From contig NZ_JAPWKD010000031.1 in the NCBI RefSeq assembly GCF_028283705.1, positions 170,645 to 234,644 on the forward strand: DNA of 64,000 bases, in the 5' to 3' direction. The notes beneath the pieces were generated by a model. That model saw only the letters and a list, made by a program, of their open reading frames with translations, ran no database searches and was not told the DNA's origin. The translations under genes and the position numbers were made by a program. Within the stretch, counting starts at the first letter, position 1, and every line of letters begins with the position of its first letter. The stretch comes from Pantoea sp. (lineage in GTDB: Bacteria > Pseudomonadota > Gammaproteobacteria > Enterobacterales > Enterobacteriaceae). Of this stretch, positions 44,293-53,122 are shown one piece after another.

Positions 44293-45158
44293 GAATGATC
44301 AAGCAAACAGTTAGATCGGCTCTGCAAATGAGCGCTAACACCTTCCCTGAGTTTTATGCTAAAGCTCACTACTTTATCAGGTTCAAGCGAAAATTAAACT
44401 TATCAAACCCCACCAGCTTTAATGAGAAAATTCAATGGCTTAAGTTCAATGAACTTAACAATGATATTTACACGAGATGTGCTGATAAATATAAGGTCAG
44501 GGAGTATGTTTCCTCTAAAGGGTGTGGTGAAATCCTTAATGTCCTCTACGGCGTGTATGATAAGCCACAAGATATAGATTACGATGCGTTACCTGAAAAA
44601 TTTGCACTTAAATGCAACCATGGAGCAGGATATAACATAATATGCAATGATAAATCATCCATGGACGTTGAGAAAACAAACAAAAAACTCACTGAATGGT
44701 TAAAACAGGACTACTCGGCAAATTTTGTTGAGCCACAATATAGAAAGATAGAAAGAAAAATCCTATGTGAAAAGTTCATTGAAAATGAACGCGGTGGCTT
44801 TCCTGACGATTATAAATTTTACTGTTTCAATGGTAAACCCTACGCGGTAATGGTTTGCGTAGGACGAGACAAAGGAACACCTAAGTTCTATTATTTTGAC
44901 ATGAACTGGAACCCTCTTCCTTTCGAGGACACGATTAAATTAATCAATGAAAATCAGCATCCAAAGATGCCTGATGGTTTTGATATAATGAAAGATTACG
45001 CCATTAAATTAGCATCTGATTTTAAGTTTGTCAGGGTTGACTTCTACCTGCTAAATGGCATGGTTATTTTCGGCGAACTGACATTTACCCCTTCAGCGGG
45101 ACTGGATGTTGCTTTACAGGAAGCAGATAATGTTTTGGGCAGCCAGCTAAAATTATAG
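44289..45158 (+). CDS. TupA-like ATP-grasp protein
   Basis: A 289-residue protein of the ATPgrasp_TupA type. The segment NPTSFNEKIQWLKFNELNND (about residues 39-58), CADKYKVREYV, FALKCNHGAGYNIICND (nucleotide loop) and the C-terminal FVRVDFYLLNGMVIFGELTFTPSAG (about residues 245-269, metal-binding Asp/Glu) match this family. The founding member acts in teichuronopeptide synthesis, and ATP-grasp enzymes form carboxylate-amine bonds. By inference it could couple an amino acid to a uronic-acid-containing polysaccharide. It is coupled to the upstream flippase. These proteins are often mislabelled glycosyltransferases. Confidence 0.8.
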   Translation: MRMIKQTVRSALQMSANTFPEFYAKAHYFIRFKRKLNLSNPTSFNEKIQWLKFNELNNDIYTRCADKYKVREYVSSKGCGEILNVLYGVYDKPQDIDYDALPEKFALKCNHGAGYNIICNDKSSMDVEKTNKKLTEWLKQDYSANFVEPQYRKIERKILCEKFIENERGGFPDDYKFYCFNGKPYAVMVCVGRDKGTPKFYYFDMNWNPLPFEDTIKLINENQHPKMPDGFDIMKDYAIKLASDFKFVRVDFYLLNGMVIFGELTFTPSAGLDVALQEADNVLGSQLKL

Positions 45159-45495
45159 TGTGCAAAACGATATAGATACTGACTATTGGAACAGATAACT
45201 ACGTTACCACTTAGTCTGGCAATAACCACAAGTCGGCAATTCAGCGGTATGCCGCCTTGGTTAGGAATTAAAAGGGATCCACATTCTCCTTTCCTCAGTT
45301 CCCGTCACAAAATACCTGCATGAAATACGTTTGAGTCAGGACTGACAGCCTGGTGAGAACGACTACATCTGTATGGCATCTCCTGGTCACGGTTTCATAT
45401 GGAGTCAGTTAGGGAGCTACGTGTTCAAAATCAGCTGCAATATACACCTGACCCGCACCGCTCCCTCTCAACCACATGACCTGAACGCGACATTT
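45159..45495. other. Intergenic region, no gene seen
   Basis: 337 bp between convergent ATP-grasp and lacI genes. No ORF with a ribosome site, no strong T-tailed hairpin and no repeat was seen. It marks the sharp change from AT-rich island to core-like composition. Confidence 0.4.
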
Positions 45496-46566
45496 TCACA
45501 GTTTTTCCACCAGCGATTTCAATTGCGCAATGACAGCTTCTTTCTCATCTGCGGTATCTCCACCCCTGGACCAGGTTGACTGACGGATAACCAAACGCGT
45601 CGGCAACAATTCGCGGATCCTTATCTGCGGAGCCGCCATCTTCTGGATTAACAATTCAACGGCCCGCTTACCCAGCTTATTAAAATTCTGCGCAACGGTC
45701 GTGAGCGGCGGCTGAAAATAGAGGCTGTCCGCCGTATCGTCATAGCCGGTGACGGAAACCGCCCTGCTCCCCGTGCGATTCAGTTGCGCCAGTGCGCTTA
45801 ACACGCCGAGGGCCATCTGGTCGTTCGCCACGACAATCGCGCTGATCCGCGGATACTGATGCAACAATTCGAAGGCCTTGTGCCAGCCGCTGGCCGCACT
45901 CCAGTCACCAAAGACCGTCACGGCGTTGCTCACCCCCAGCCGATGCAGCGTTTCACGCCAACTGCTCAGGCGCATGCGTGCCGAAACCGAACTTTCCGGC
46001 CCGGCAAGTAGCCCAAACTCCCGATGCCCTAATTCCCACAGGTGGGTTACGCAGGCCCCGCAGCCATCAAGATGATCAAACCGCACGCAGCAAACATCGG
46101 TCTCCGGCGAGATATCCAAAAACAGACAGCAAATATCCGGGTTTTCGCTCACCAGCTTTTCGGCAATGCTGCCTTCCAGCGGCAAATTTATAATTACACC
46201 GCGAATATTCTGCGCGCGGAACTCATTCAGCCGCGCCTGAAGTGAGGCGTAATCTGCCATTACTGGCATAGCAATCGCCACTTCCAGTTGATGTATACCC
46301 GCGTGGCTTTTCACTGCGGCGGCGATTTGCGATGGCGCATGCAAGGTCAAGGACGCGGTAATCAAGCCAATCGACGGTGCGGACTTTCCCGCCAGTAATT
46401 GTGCCGAGCGATTTGGCACATAGTGCAACGCCTGCATCGCACGGATGACTTTATCGCGGGTACGTTCAGATACCACATCAGGTTTATTCAATACTCTTGA
46501 AACGGTTTGCTCAGACACTCCCGCTGCGCGAGCCACATCTTCTAATGTTGCCGTATGGCGCTGCAT
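45496..46566 (-). CDS. lacI: Lactose operon repressor LacI
   Basis: A 356-residue repressor orthologous to E. coli LacI. The HTH is TLEDVARAAGVSEQTVSRVL. Shared landmarks are LHAPSQIAAAVKS, LLAGPESSVSARMRL (inducer Arg), GDWSAASGW, VANDQMALG and GYDDTADS (inducer Asp). The recognition helix carries Glu-Gln where E. coli has Tyr-Gln, which fits the diverged operators. It is divergent from lacZ, unlike the E. coli tandem order. GGAG precedes the start. A leucine-spaced C-terminal tail (VIAQLKSLVEKL) may serve tetramerisation. Confidence 0.93.
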   Translation of the reverse strand: MQRHTATLEDVARAAGVSEQTVSRVLNKPDVVSERTRDKVIRAMQALHYVPNRSAQLLAGKSAPSIGLITASLTLHAPSQIAAAVKSHAGIHQLEVAIAMPVMADYASLQARLNEFRAQNIRGVIINLPLEGSIAEKLVSENPDICCLFLDISPETDVCCVRFDHLDGCGACVTHLWELGHREFGLLAGPESSVSARMRLSSWRETLHRLGVSNAVTVFGDWSAASGWHKAFELLHQYPRISAIVVANDQMALGVLSALAQLNRTGSRAVSVTGYDDTADSLYFQPPLTTVAQNFNKLGKRAVELLIQKMAAPQIRIRELLPTRLVIRQSTWSRGGDTADEKEAVIAQLKSLVEKL

Positions 46567-46592
46567 CGTCTTCTCCTTTTTTCCTCGACAGT

Positions 46593-46611
46593 AATGTCGT
46601 CCGCTAACATT
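46593..46611. promoter_or_regulatory. lac operator-like dyad near the lacI start
   Basis: AATGTCGTCCGCTAACATT; its complement AATGTTAGCGGACGACATT keeps the TAGCGGA core of the E. coli primary operator (GAGCGGATA). AATGT/ACATT arms flank it. It lies 27 bp upstream of lacI and would give autoregulation plus looping. Confidence 0.65.
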
Positions 46612-46614
46612 TTA

Positions 46615-46630
46615 TGTCTAACTGACGACA
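46615..46630. promoter_or_regulatory. lac operator-like dyad TGTCTAACTGACGACA
   Basis: TGTC-N8-GACA, adjacent to the site at 46593 and sharing TGTCTA and GACA with the site at 46729. This gives consensus TGTCTARCNNAYGACA. Confidence 0.55.
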
Positions 46631-46728
46631 AAAATCCGCCAATTCCGTCGTGTTTCGTGATCGATAGTGAGTTTCGCCTCCGCCAATATTGTGGATTTAA
46701 ACAAAATATCTGATAACTCACCCCAACT

Positions 46729-46744
46729 TGTCTAGCGAATGACA
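46729..46744. promoter_or_regulatory. lac operator-like dyad TGTCTAGCGAATGACA
   Basis: TGTC-N8-GACA with the AGCG core, 26 bp upstream of the lacZ ATG at 46771. This is the expected primary operator position. It is 114 bp centre to centre from the site at 46615, which suits DNA looping. Confidence 0.65.
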
Positions 46745-46770
46745 TTTCCATTTATCCATCAGGAATGCAT

Positions 46771-49700
46771 ATGCATCAACACGATTCCAGTACCTCCCGG
46801 GCCCCTTTGTTTCATGAAGTGCTTGTCCGTGAAGACTGGCAAAACCAAACCATTACGCATCTTAACCGTTTACCAGCCCATCCGACTTTCGCCAGCTGGC
46901 GCGACGTTGACTGCGCAAAGGATAATCAGCCCTCAGCATACCGCCGCCTGCTGGATGGGCAGTGGCAGTTTTCTTATGCCCGTAGCCCGTTTGAGGTGGA
47001 TGCCCGTTGGCTGGAAAGCGATCTGGCAGACAGCAGCAGTACGCCGGTCCCCTCTAACTGGCAGATGGAGGGCTATGACGCCCCTGTTTATACCAATGTC
47101 CGTTACCCCATCGACACTCCCCCACCGCGCGTCCCCGAAGACAACCCGACCGGCTGCTATTCATTGACGCTCACCCTGGACGAAAGCTGGCTGAGCGAAG
47201 GACAGACGCAAATCATCTTCGATGGTGTGAACTCCGCTTTTCATCTGTGGTGTAACGGGGAATGGGTGGGCTACTCGCAGGACAGCCGCCTGCCTGCGGC
47301 CTTCGATCTCAGCAACCAGCTGCGGGCAGGAGATAACCGTATCTGCGTGATGGTGATGCGCTGGAGCGCGGGCACCTGGCTTGAGGATCAGGATATGTGG
47401 CGTATGAGCGGGATTTTCCGTTCTGTCTGGCTGCTGAATAAGCCAACGTTGCACCTGAGTGATGTTCAACTCACCCCGCAGCTCGATGCGCTTTATCGTG
47501 ACGCCGGGCTGGAGGTCAATGTCACTGTTGCCGCTCCGGCGCAGCTGCTGGAAAAACTGACAGTTAAGGTTGAACTGTGGCATGACACGCAGCGGGTCGC
47601 CAGCCATCAGCAACAACCCGGTTCGCCGATCATTGATGAGCGCGGCAACTATGCAGAACGCGCCGTAATGCGTTTGCCGGTAGAACGCCCGGCGCTGTGG
47701 AGTGCGGAGACACCGAACTGCTATCGGGCAGTGGTTTCCCTGTGGCGCGGCGATGAACTGATCGAAGCTGAAGCCTGGGATATCGGCTTTCGCCGGGTCG
47801 AAATCAGCAATGGCCTGTTGAAACTGAACGGTAAACCGCTGCTGATCCGCGGCGTCAACCGACATGAGCATCACCACCAGCGTGGTCAGGTTGTTACCGA
47901 AGAAGACATGGTGCAGGACATTCTGCTGATGAAGCAGAACAACTTTAATGCCGCACGCTGCTCACACTACCCCAATGCGCCGCGCTGGTATGAGCTCTGT
48001 AACCGCTATGGCCTGTACGTGGTTGATGAGGCCAATATCGAAACGCACGGCATGGTGCCAATGAGTCGTCTTTCCGACGATCCCTCCTGGCTGCCAGCCT
48101 ACAGCGCCCGCGTCACACGGATGGTGCAGAACAACCGTAACCACCCGTCGATTATTATCTGGTCACTGGGTAATGAATCCGGCGGTGGTAGCAACCATGA
48201 AGCGATGTACCATTGGCTCAAGCGTAATGATCCGTCACGCCCGGTGCAGTATGAAGGCGGCGGGGCCAACAGCACGACAACCGATATTCTCTGCCCGATG
48301 TATGCCCGCGTAGAAAACGATCTCCTGATTCCTGCGGTGCCTAAATGGGGGATCAAAAAGTGGATCAGTATGCCTGGCGAGCAGCGCCCGCTGATCCTGT
48401 GTGAATACGCCCACGCAATGGGCAACAGCCTGGGCAATTTTGCCGATTACTGGCAGGCATTTCGTGACTACCCGCGCCTGCAGGGCGGGTTTATCTGGGA
48501 CTGGGCCGATCAGGCCATCAGCAAAACCTTTGACGATGGCAGCACGGGATGGGCCTACGGCGGTGATTTTGGGGATAAACCGAACGACCGTCAGTTCTGC
48601 ATGAACGGTCTGGTGTTCCCTGACCGCCGCCCGCACCCTTCATTGATTGAAGCCAAACATGCGCAGCAATATTTCCAGTTTGCTCTGCTGGCGCAAAACC
48701 CGCTGCGTATCAGCATTACCAGCGAATACCTGTTCCGCGCGACAGATAACGAAGTGCTGCACTGGCAGGTGCAGGCGGCTGGTGAAACCGTTGCCCACGG
48801 CAGCGTGACGCTTGAGCTTCGTCCCGAAGGCCAGTGTGAACTGACGCTGTGCGAGGCGCTTACGCTGCCAGCAGGTGCCGAAGCGGTGTGGCTGACGCTG
48901 GAAGTTATCCAGCCGCAGGCGACTGTCTGGTCTGATGCCGGTCATCGTGCCGCCTGGCAGCAGTTTGCCCTCGCCGCCCCGCTGGTTTTACCTGCTCCGG
49001 CATCGGCAGGAATGGCACCCGTGCTGGAGAGCAGCAGCCGTGCGTGGACGGTACGCTCCGGATCACAACAGTGGGTGATCGACCGTGAAAGCGGTCTGCT
49101 GACCCACTGGCAGGTGGACGGTGCCGAGCAACTGCTCACCCCACTGCGCGACCAGTTTGTGCGTGCACCACTGGATAATGACATCGGCGTGAGCGAGGTC
49201 GAGCGCATCGATCCCAATGCCTGGATAGAACGCTGGAAAAGTGCCGGTTTGTACACCCTCACCGCACGCTGTGTGCAATGTGAGGCACAGACGCTGGCCC
49301 ATGACGTGGTGATTGATAGCCGCTGGCACTACCTGAGTGGTGACGAGGTGGTGATTGTCAGCCACTGGCGGATGACCTTTGATGCCGAAGGCAAACTGCA
49401 TCTGGCGATTGATGGCGAACGTGCAGGTACCCTGCCGCCACTGCCACGCGTTGGACTGAATTTCCAGGTCCCGGACCAGGGTACGCCGGTCTCGTGGCTG
49501 GGTTTTGGCCCGCATGAGAACTACCCGGATCGTCGTACCAGCGCCTGTTTCTCTCGCTGGACGTTGCCGCTGGAGGAGATGAGCACGCCATACATTTTCC
49601 CCAGCGAAAACGGACTGCGTTGCGACAGCAAAGTACTGGACTGGGGGCGCTGGCACGTGGCAGGGGATTTCCACTTCTCCGTACACCCCTACAGCACCGC

Positions 49701-49878
49701 GCAATTAATGGAGACTGACCACTGGCACTGGATGCAGCCGGAAAACGGTGTCTGGATAACGCTTGATGGCCAGCATATGGGCGTTGGTGGTGATGATTCC
49801 TGGACACCCAGCGTACTGCCGCAATGGTTGCTGCTCGAAACACAATGGCAATATCAGTTAACGATTCATTTCCAATAA
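46771..49878 (+). CDS. lacZ: Beta-galactosidase (GH2)
   Basis: An enzyme of about 1035 residues, slightly longer than E. coli LacZ (1024). Glycoside hydrolase family 2 domains run in order: sugar-binding jelly roll, immunoglobulin-like, TIM barrel, immunoglobulin-like and beta-sandwich. The acid/base Glu is in IIWSLGNESGGGSNH and the nucleophile Glu in LILCEYAHAMGNSLGNF. HEHHHQRGQVV matches the metal/active-site loop. It hydrolyses beta-galactosides in the cytoplasm and can form allolactose. Two ATGs occur in frame; the one at 46771 is 6 bp from AGGA and is preferred over 46765. It is the first gene of lacZY. Confidence 0.97.
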   Translation: MHQHDSSTSRAPLFHEVLVREDWQNQTITHLNRLPAHPTFASWRDVDCAKDNQPSAYRRLLDGQWQFSYARSPFEVDARWLESDLADSSSTPVPSNWQMEGYDAPVYTNVRYPIDTPPPRVPEDNPTGCYSLTLTLDESWLSEGQTQIIFDGVNSAFHLWCNGEWVGYSQDSRLPAAFDLSNQLRAGDNRICVMVMRWSAGTWLEDQDMWRMSGIFRSVWLLNKPTLHLSDVQLTPQLDALYRDAGLEVNVTVAAPAQLLEKLTVKVELWHDTQRVASHQQQPGSPIIDERGNYAERAVMRLPVERPALWSAETPNCYRAVVSLWRGDELIEAEAWDIGFRRVEISNGLLKLNGKPLLIRGVNRHEHHHQRGQVVTEEDMVQDILLMKQNNFNAARCSHYPNAPRWYELCNRYGLYVVDEANIETHGMVPMSRLSDDPSWLPAYSARVTRMVQNNRNHPSIIIWSLGNESGGGSNHEAMYHWLKRNDPSRPVQYEGGGANSTTTDILCPMYARVENDLLIPAVPKWGIKKWISMPGEQRPLILCEYAHAMGNSLGNFADYWQAFRDYPRLQGGFIWDWADQAISKTFDDGSTGWAYGGDFGDKPNDRQFCMNGLVFPDRRPHPSLIEAKHAQQYFQFALLAQNPLRISITSEYLFRATDNEVLHWQVQAAGETVAHGSVTLELRPEGQCELTLCEALTLPAGAEAVWLTLEVIQPQATVWSDAGHRAAWQQFALAAPLVLPAPASAGMAPVLESSSRAWTVRSGSQQWVIDRESGLLTHWQVDGAEQLLTPLRDQFVRAPLDNDIGVSEVERIDPNAWIERWKSAGLYTLTARCVQCEAQTLAHDVVIDSRWHYLSGDEVVIVSHWRMTFDAEGKLHLAIDGERAGTLPPLPRVGLNFQVPDQGTPVSWLGFGPHENYPDRRTSACFSRWTLPLEEMSTPYIFPSENGLRCDSKVLDWGRWHVAGDFHFSVHPYSTAQLMETDHWHWMQPENGVWITLDGQHMGVGGDDSWTPSVLPQWLLLETQWQYQLTIHFQ

Positions 49879-49883
49879 TAATC

Positions 49884-49899
49884 GGGGGTGCGAACCCCC
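49884..49899 (+). repeat. Hairpin in the lacZ-lacY gap
   Basis: GGGGGT-GCGA-ACCCCC, a 6-bp GC-rich stem closed by a GNRA tetraloop, 6 bp after the lacZ stop and 34 bp before lacY. There is no T run, so it is more likely an RNA stability or polarity element than a terminator. Confidence 0.6.
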
Positions 49900-49933
49900 T
49901 ACCCTACAGGCATAATAATATGGAAAAGTCACA

Positions 49934-51199
49934 ATGAAACTCTCTGAACTCACACCAAGAGAACGGCATAATTTTATCTACTTTATGCTGTTCTTTTTCT
50001 TCTACTACTTCATTATGTCGGCCTATTATCCCTTTTTCCCGGTCTGGCTGGCGGAAGTTAATCACTTAACCAAAACAGAAACGGGGATTGTTTTCTCCTC
50101 TATTTCGCTATTCGCGATTATATTCCAGCCGGTGTTTGGTCTGATTTCCGATAAGCTGGGATTACGCAAACACCTGCTGTGGACCATTACGGTCTTACTG
50201 ATCCTGTTTGCCCCCTTCTTTATTTTTGTCCTGTCCCCTTTGCTCCAGATGAATATTATTATCGGCTCGCTGGCGGGCGGGATCTATCTGGGAATTGTCT
50301 TCTCCAGCGGATCCGGGGCGGTAGAAGCTTATATTGAGCGCGTCAGCCGCGCCAACCGTTTCGAATACGGTAGAGTTCGCGTTTCTGGCTGTATTGGCTG
50401 GGCATTGTGCGCTTCAATCACCGGGATATTGTTCGGTATCGACCCCAACATAACCTTCTGGATTGCCTCCGGTTTTGCACTGGTCCTTGGCGCATTGTTG
50501 TGGTTGTCCCGACCAGAAAGCAGTCACAGCGAGCAGGTTATCGACGCGCTGGGCGCTAACCGCCAGGCCTTTTCGATGCGTACCGCCGCTGAGCTGCTGC
50601 GGATGCCACGCTTCTGGGGCTTTATTATTTACGTCGTGGGCGTCGCCAGTGTCTATGACGTTTTTGACCAGCAGTTTGCCAACTTCTTTAAAGGCTTTTT
50701 CTCCAGCCCACAACGCGGGACCGAAGTTTTTGGTTTTGTCACCACGGGCGGGGAATTACTCAATGCACTGATTATGTTTTGTGCACCCGCTATCGTTAAC
50801 CGAATCGGTGCGAAAAACGCCCTGTTAACCGCCGGGATAATTATGTCCGTGCGTATTTTAGGATCGTCGTTTGCCACGTCGGCGGTGGAAGTGGTGATTT
50901 TAAAAATGCTGCATATGTTTGAAGTGCCGTTCCTGTTGGTTGGGACCTTTAAATACATCTCTTCGGCATTTAACCCGAAACTCTCGGCTACGTTATTCCT
51001 GATTGGTTTTAATTTATCGAAACAGCTTTCGGGGGTGGTGCTGTCGGCGTGGGTAGGACGGATGTATGACACCGTTGGTTTCCACCAGGCATACCTGATT
51101 CTGGGCAGTATCACGCTGTGTTTTACCGCGATGTCCCTCTTTACCCTGAAAGGGAGTAAAACACTGCTCCCGGCTACCGGGTATAACAGCGCCGCCTGA
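49934..51199 (+). CDS. lacY: Lactose:H+ symporter
   Basis: A 421-residue, 12-helix permease of the oligosaccharide:H+ symporter family. Residues essential in E. coli LacY are in place: Glu126 in GAVEAYIERVSR, Arg144 and Cys148 in RVSGCIGWALC, Glu269 in TTGGELLNALIM, Arg302 in SVRILGSS, and His322/Glu325 in LHMFEVPFLLVG. It imports lactose with a proton. It follows lacZ by 55 bp. No lacA follows; the next gene is an unrelated SnoaL-like gene. Confidence 0.96.
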   Translation: MKLSELTPRERHNFIYFMLFFFFYYFIMSAYYPFFPVWLAEVNHLTKTETGIVFSSISLFAIIFQPVFGLISDKLGLRKHLLWTITVLLILFAPFFIFVLSPLLQMNIIIGSLAGGIYLGIVFSSGSGAVEAYIERVSRANRFEYGRVRVSGCIGWALCASITGILFGIDPNITFWIASGFALVLGALLWLSRPESSHSEQVIDALGANRQAFSMRTAAELLRMPRFWGFIIYVVGVASVYDVFDQQFANFFKGFFSSPQRGTEVFGFVTTGGELLNALIMFCAPAIVNRIGAKNALLTAGIIMSVRILGSSFATSAVEVVILKMLHMFEVPFLLVGTFKYISSAFNPKLSATLFLIGFNLSKQLSGVVLSAWVGRMYDTVGFHQAYLILGSITLCFTAMSLFTLKGSKTLLPATGYNSAA

Positions 51200-51225
51200 C
51201 CAGCACTTAAGACTTGCCGAAGCCG

Positions 51226-51262
51226 CCCCTGATATATACAGTTAGACTGTATATATCAGGGG
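51226..51262. promoter_or_regulatory. Perfect 17-bp inverted repeat overlapping the SnoaL-like gene's Shine-Dalgarno
   Basis: CCCCTGATATATACAGT, a 3-nt spacer TAG, then ACTGTATATATCAGGGG. The right arm's GGGG run is the Shine-Dalgarno of the ATG at 51268. As RNA it would form a strong hairpin hiding the ribosome site; as DNA it is a long operator dyad. There is no T run for termination. Confidence 0.75.
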
Positions 51263-51267
51263 GGCGT

Positions 51268-51690
51268 ATGACACAAACCAACAAACTTGCAGTATGTCGC
51301 TTTAACCATGAGGTGATTGAGGCCGGGAACCGTGAGGCATTTGATCAGCTTGTCGCCGTAAACTTTATCAATCGGTCTGCCGCTCCGGGGGTTCCCGACG
51401 ATCGTGAAAGTCTGTGGCGGACGTTTGATCGACTGCTCCGTCCGGCATTTTCCGGACTCACTGTCACTATTGAAGAACAGGTGGCTGAACGTGATTGGGT
51501 GACCACCCGAAAACGTATCACTGGCATGCACAGCGGCACATTAATGGGCATCGCGCCCACCGGATTGACCGTGACCATAGAGGTGATTGATATGGTTCGC
51601 CTTGAAAACGGTCAGTACGTTGAGCATTGGGGAATGAACACATTGAGCAACGTTATTGCTCAACTCCAGCAAACACAAATCCCGTCTTAA
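51268..51690 (+). CDS. SnoaL-like / ester cyclase family protein
   Basis: A 140-residue single-domain protein of the SnoaL/NTF2-like alpha+beta-barrel type. The pattern NREAFDQLVAVNFINRSAAPGVPDDRES, FSGLTVTIEEQVAERDWVTTR and HSGTLMGIAPTG, then VIDMVRLENGQYVEHWG, is typical of bacterial ester cyclase annotations. The ATG at 51268 fits the GGGGG; an upstream frame extension runs through the inverted repeat. It is convergent with the MarR gene (4-bp overlap). It probably acts on a small hydrophobic or polyketide-like molecule; the substrate is unknown. Confidence 0.78.
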   Translation: MTQTNKLAVCRFNHEVIEAGNREAFDQLVAVNFINRSAAPGVPDDRESLWRTFDRLLRPAFSGLTVTIEEQVAERDWVTTRKRITGMHSGTLMGIAPTGLTVTIEVIDMVRLENGQYVEHWGMNTLSNVIAQLQQTQIPS

Positions 51691-52115
51691 AGCAGTTTAC
51701 GTAGCGCCTCAAGGCCCTTTTTCAGGTCTTGCTGTGCCTGCTCATCCAGCTTTGACGTGATTTCGTTAGCAATCCAGCTGGCACGCCTTGCGCGTGCAGC
51801 CATCAGTTGCTGGCTACCCGCTTCGCTGAGCACCATGAGCAACGCTCGTGAATCCAGCACATTTTTTTGCCGCAGCACATTGCCCTGTTGTTCCAGTTCA
51901 TTAATGACCAGACGCATACTCTGGTGCTTAACGCCGCGCAAACGCGCCAGGTCAGCAATTGACAGCGGGCCGTGGGTTTCCAGAAGTTCCAGGGTTTCAT
52001 GCTGGGAATTACGCACCGTATCGGTGGCAACGCGAACCTGCCGCACAAAGGTGCTGACCACCTGGCGCAGTTCTTCAGCGAGAGTAAGTGGTGTGCCCAA
52101 CAGATTTTCCTGCAT
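51687..52115 (-). CDS. MarR-family transcriptional regulator
   Basis: A protein of about 142 residues. The winged helix shows HGPLSIADLARLRGVKHQSM, then VINELEQQGNVLRQKNVLDSRALLMVLSEAG (wing with the D-x-R motif). It is flanked by helical dimerisation ends. The ATG at 52115 (MQENLLG) is preferred over the upstream start. It is the last gene of a leftward set with the hydrolase and dehydrogenase genes, and it faces the SnoaL-like gene. By inference it represses this cluster and is released by a small aromatic or electrophilic ligand. Confidence 0.85.
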   Translation of the reverse strand: MQENLLGTPLTLAEELRQVVSTFVRQVRVATDTVRNSQHETLELLETHGPLSIADLARLRGVKHQSMRLVINELEQQGNVLRQKNVLDSRALLMVLSEAGSQQLMAARARRASWIANEITSKLDEQAQQDLKKGLEALRKLL

Positions 52116-52226
52116 GTGATTTATTCCAGGGGATATACGGTAAAGCAAGGCCGGACGTTTTTCAAAGCGATGACGCCATTGAGAATCAAATCACCGCTGT
52201 CCGGCAACGCTATCATCATTTCTACT

Positions 52227-53081
52227 TCATCCACGCGATTCTCGTAGTGTGTAATCAGCCATGATCGACCAGTCACGGTCTGCGCCTCCCGCCTCGACGG
52301 CTTTGCGCATCTGTCCATGCACGGCCGCCAGAGCAGGTAACGGTGCCGCCAAATTCTGTGCCGCCTCGCACGCCAGACGCAGATCTTTGAGTCCCAACTC
52401 AGCTCTAAAGCCCGGTTGGTATTTTCCTTCAGTGATAATCGCCGAATAGACCTGATACGAACGGCTACCAAACAGTGTGCCCAGCATCAGTTCAAAGAAG
52501 TCACTGCGTGGAACGTTATTGGCATCCGTCAATGCAACAGCTTCGGCCATCGATTCAATTGCCATCGCAATCATCATGTTACAGGCGATTTTGGCGGCAT
52601 GCGCACCCGGTGGGTTATCTCCGAGCTGCCAGGTGCGCTTGCCGATTGCGTCCAGCAGCGGCTGCACACGTTGTAATGCCGCCGGATCGCCTGCCGCCAG
52701 GATATTCAGCTCGCCTTTTGCTGCCACATCGGGTCGGCCCAGAACCGGAGCAGCTACATAGGCGATCCCTGCCTGGCGATGGTGTTCGGCCAGCTCCTGT
52801 GAAAATGCCACCGAGATGGTCGAACTCACGACATGCACAACGCCCGGTTTCGCCTGTGCGAGTATGTTTCCTTCGAGGAGCACGCTGCGTATCGCCGCAT
52901 CATCCGATAACATCGTCAGCACAGCGTCAGCCTGAAAAGCTTCGGCGGGAGAATCCACCATCTGTACTCCCGGCACATCTCCGCCGGAGCGGTTCCAGCA
53001 TTTGACCTGATTGCCTGCCGCGACCAGGTTGATGGCCATTGCGCGCGCCATCGCCCCCAGACCAATAATTCCTATCTCCAT
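52227..53081 (-). CDS. NAD(P)-dependent oxidoreductase, beta-hydroxyacid dehydrogenase family
   Basis: A 284-residue enzyme. The Rossmann start is IGIIGLGAMARAMAINLVAAG (G-x-G-x-x-A). The following region has LTMLSDDAAIR and the VVSSTISVAFSQEL substrate segment, with VAAPVLGRPDVAAKGEL after it. The catalytic-Lys motif GAHAAKIACNMMIA lies at about residues 158-171. This layout matches the 3-hydroxyisobutyrate/tartronate-semialdehyde reductase and imine reductase-like branch. Asp (WSIMADY) near the C-terminus hints at the imine reductase-like side. AAGGA precedes the start. It shares a strand with the alpha/beta hydrolase upstream (42-bp gap). Confidence 0.85.
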   Translation of the reverse strand: MEIGIIGLGAMARAMAINLVAAGNQVKCWNRSGGDVPGVQMVDSPAEAFQADAVLTMLSDDAAIRSVLLEGNILAQAKPGVVHVVSSTISVAFSQELAEHHRQAGIAYVAAPVLGRPDVAAKGELNILAAGDPAALQRVQPLLDAIGKRTWQLGDNPPGAHAAKIACNMMIAMAIESMAEAVALTDANNVPRSDFFELMLGTLFGSRSYQVYSAIITEGKYQPGFRAELGLKDLRLACEAAQNLAAPLPALAAVHGQMRKAVEAGGADRDWSIMADYTLRESRG

Positions 53082-53122
53082 GTCATAATCCTTCTATCTG
53101 AATGAGATGAAAAGTCGTGAAG

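Noticed and set aside
46640..46720. CRP site for lacZ (TGTGGATTTAAACAAAA)
   Set aside because: Left half is off by one base and the right half does not match TCACA.
47161..49843. Long minus-strand frames inside lacZ
   Set aside because: Antisense to a clearly functional, highly conserved gene; no starts with ribosome sites.
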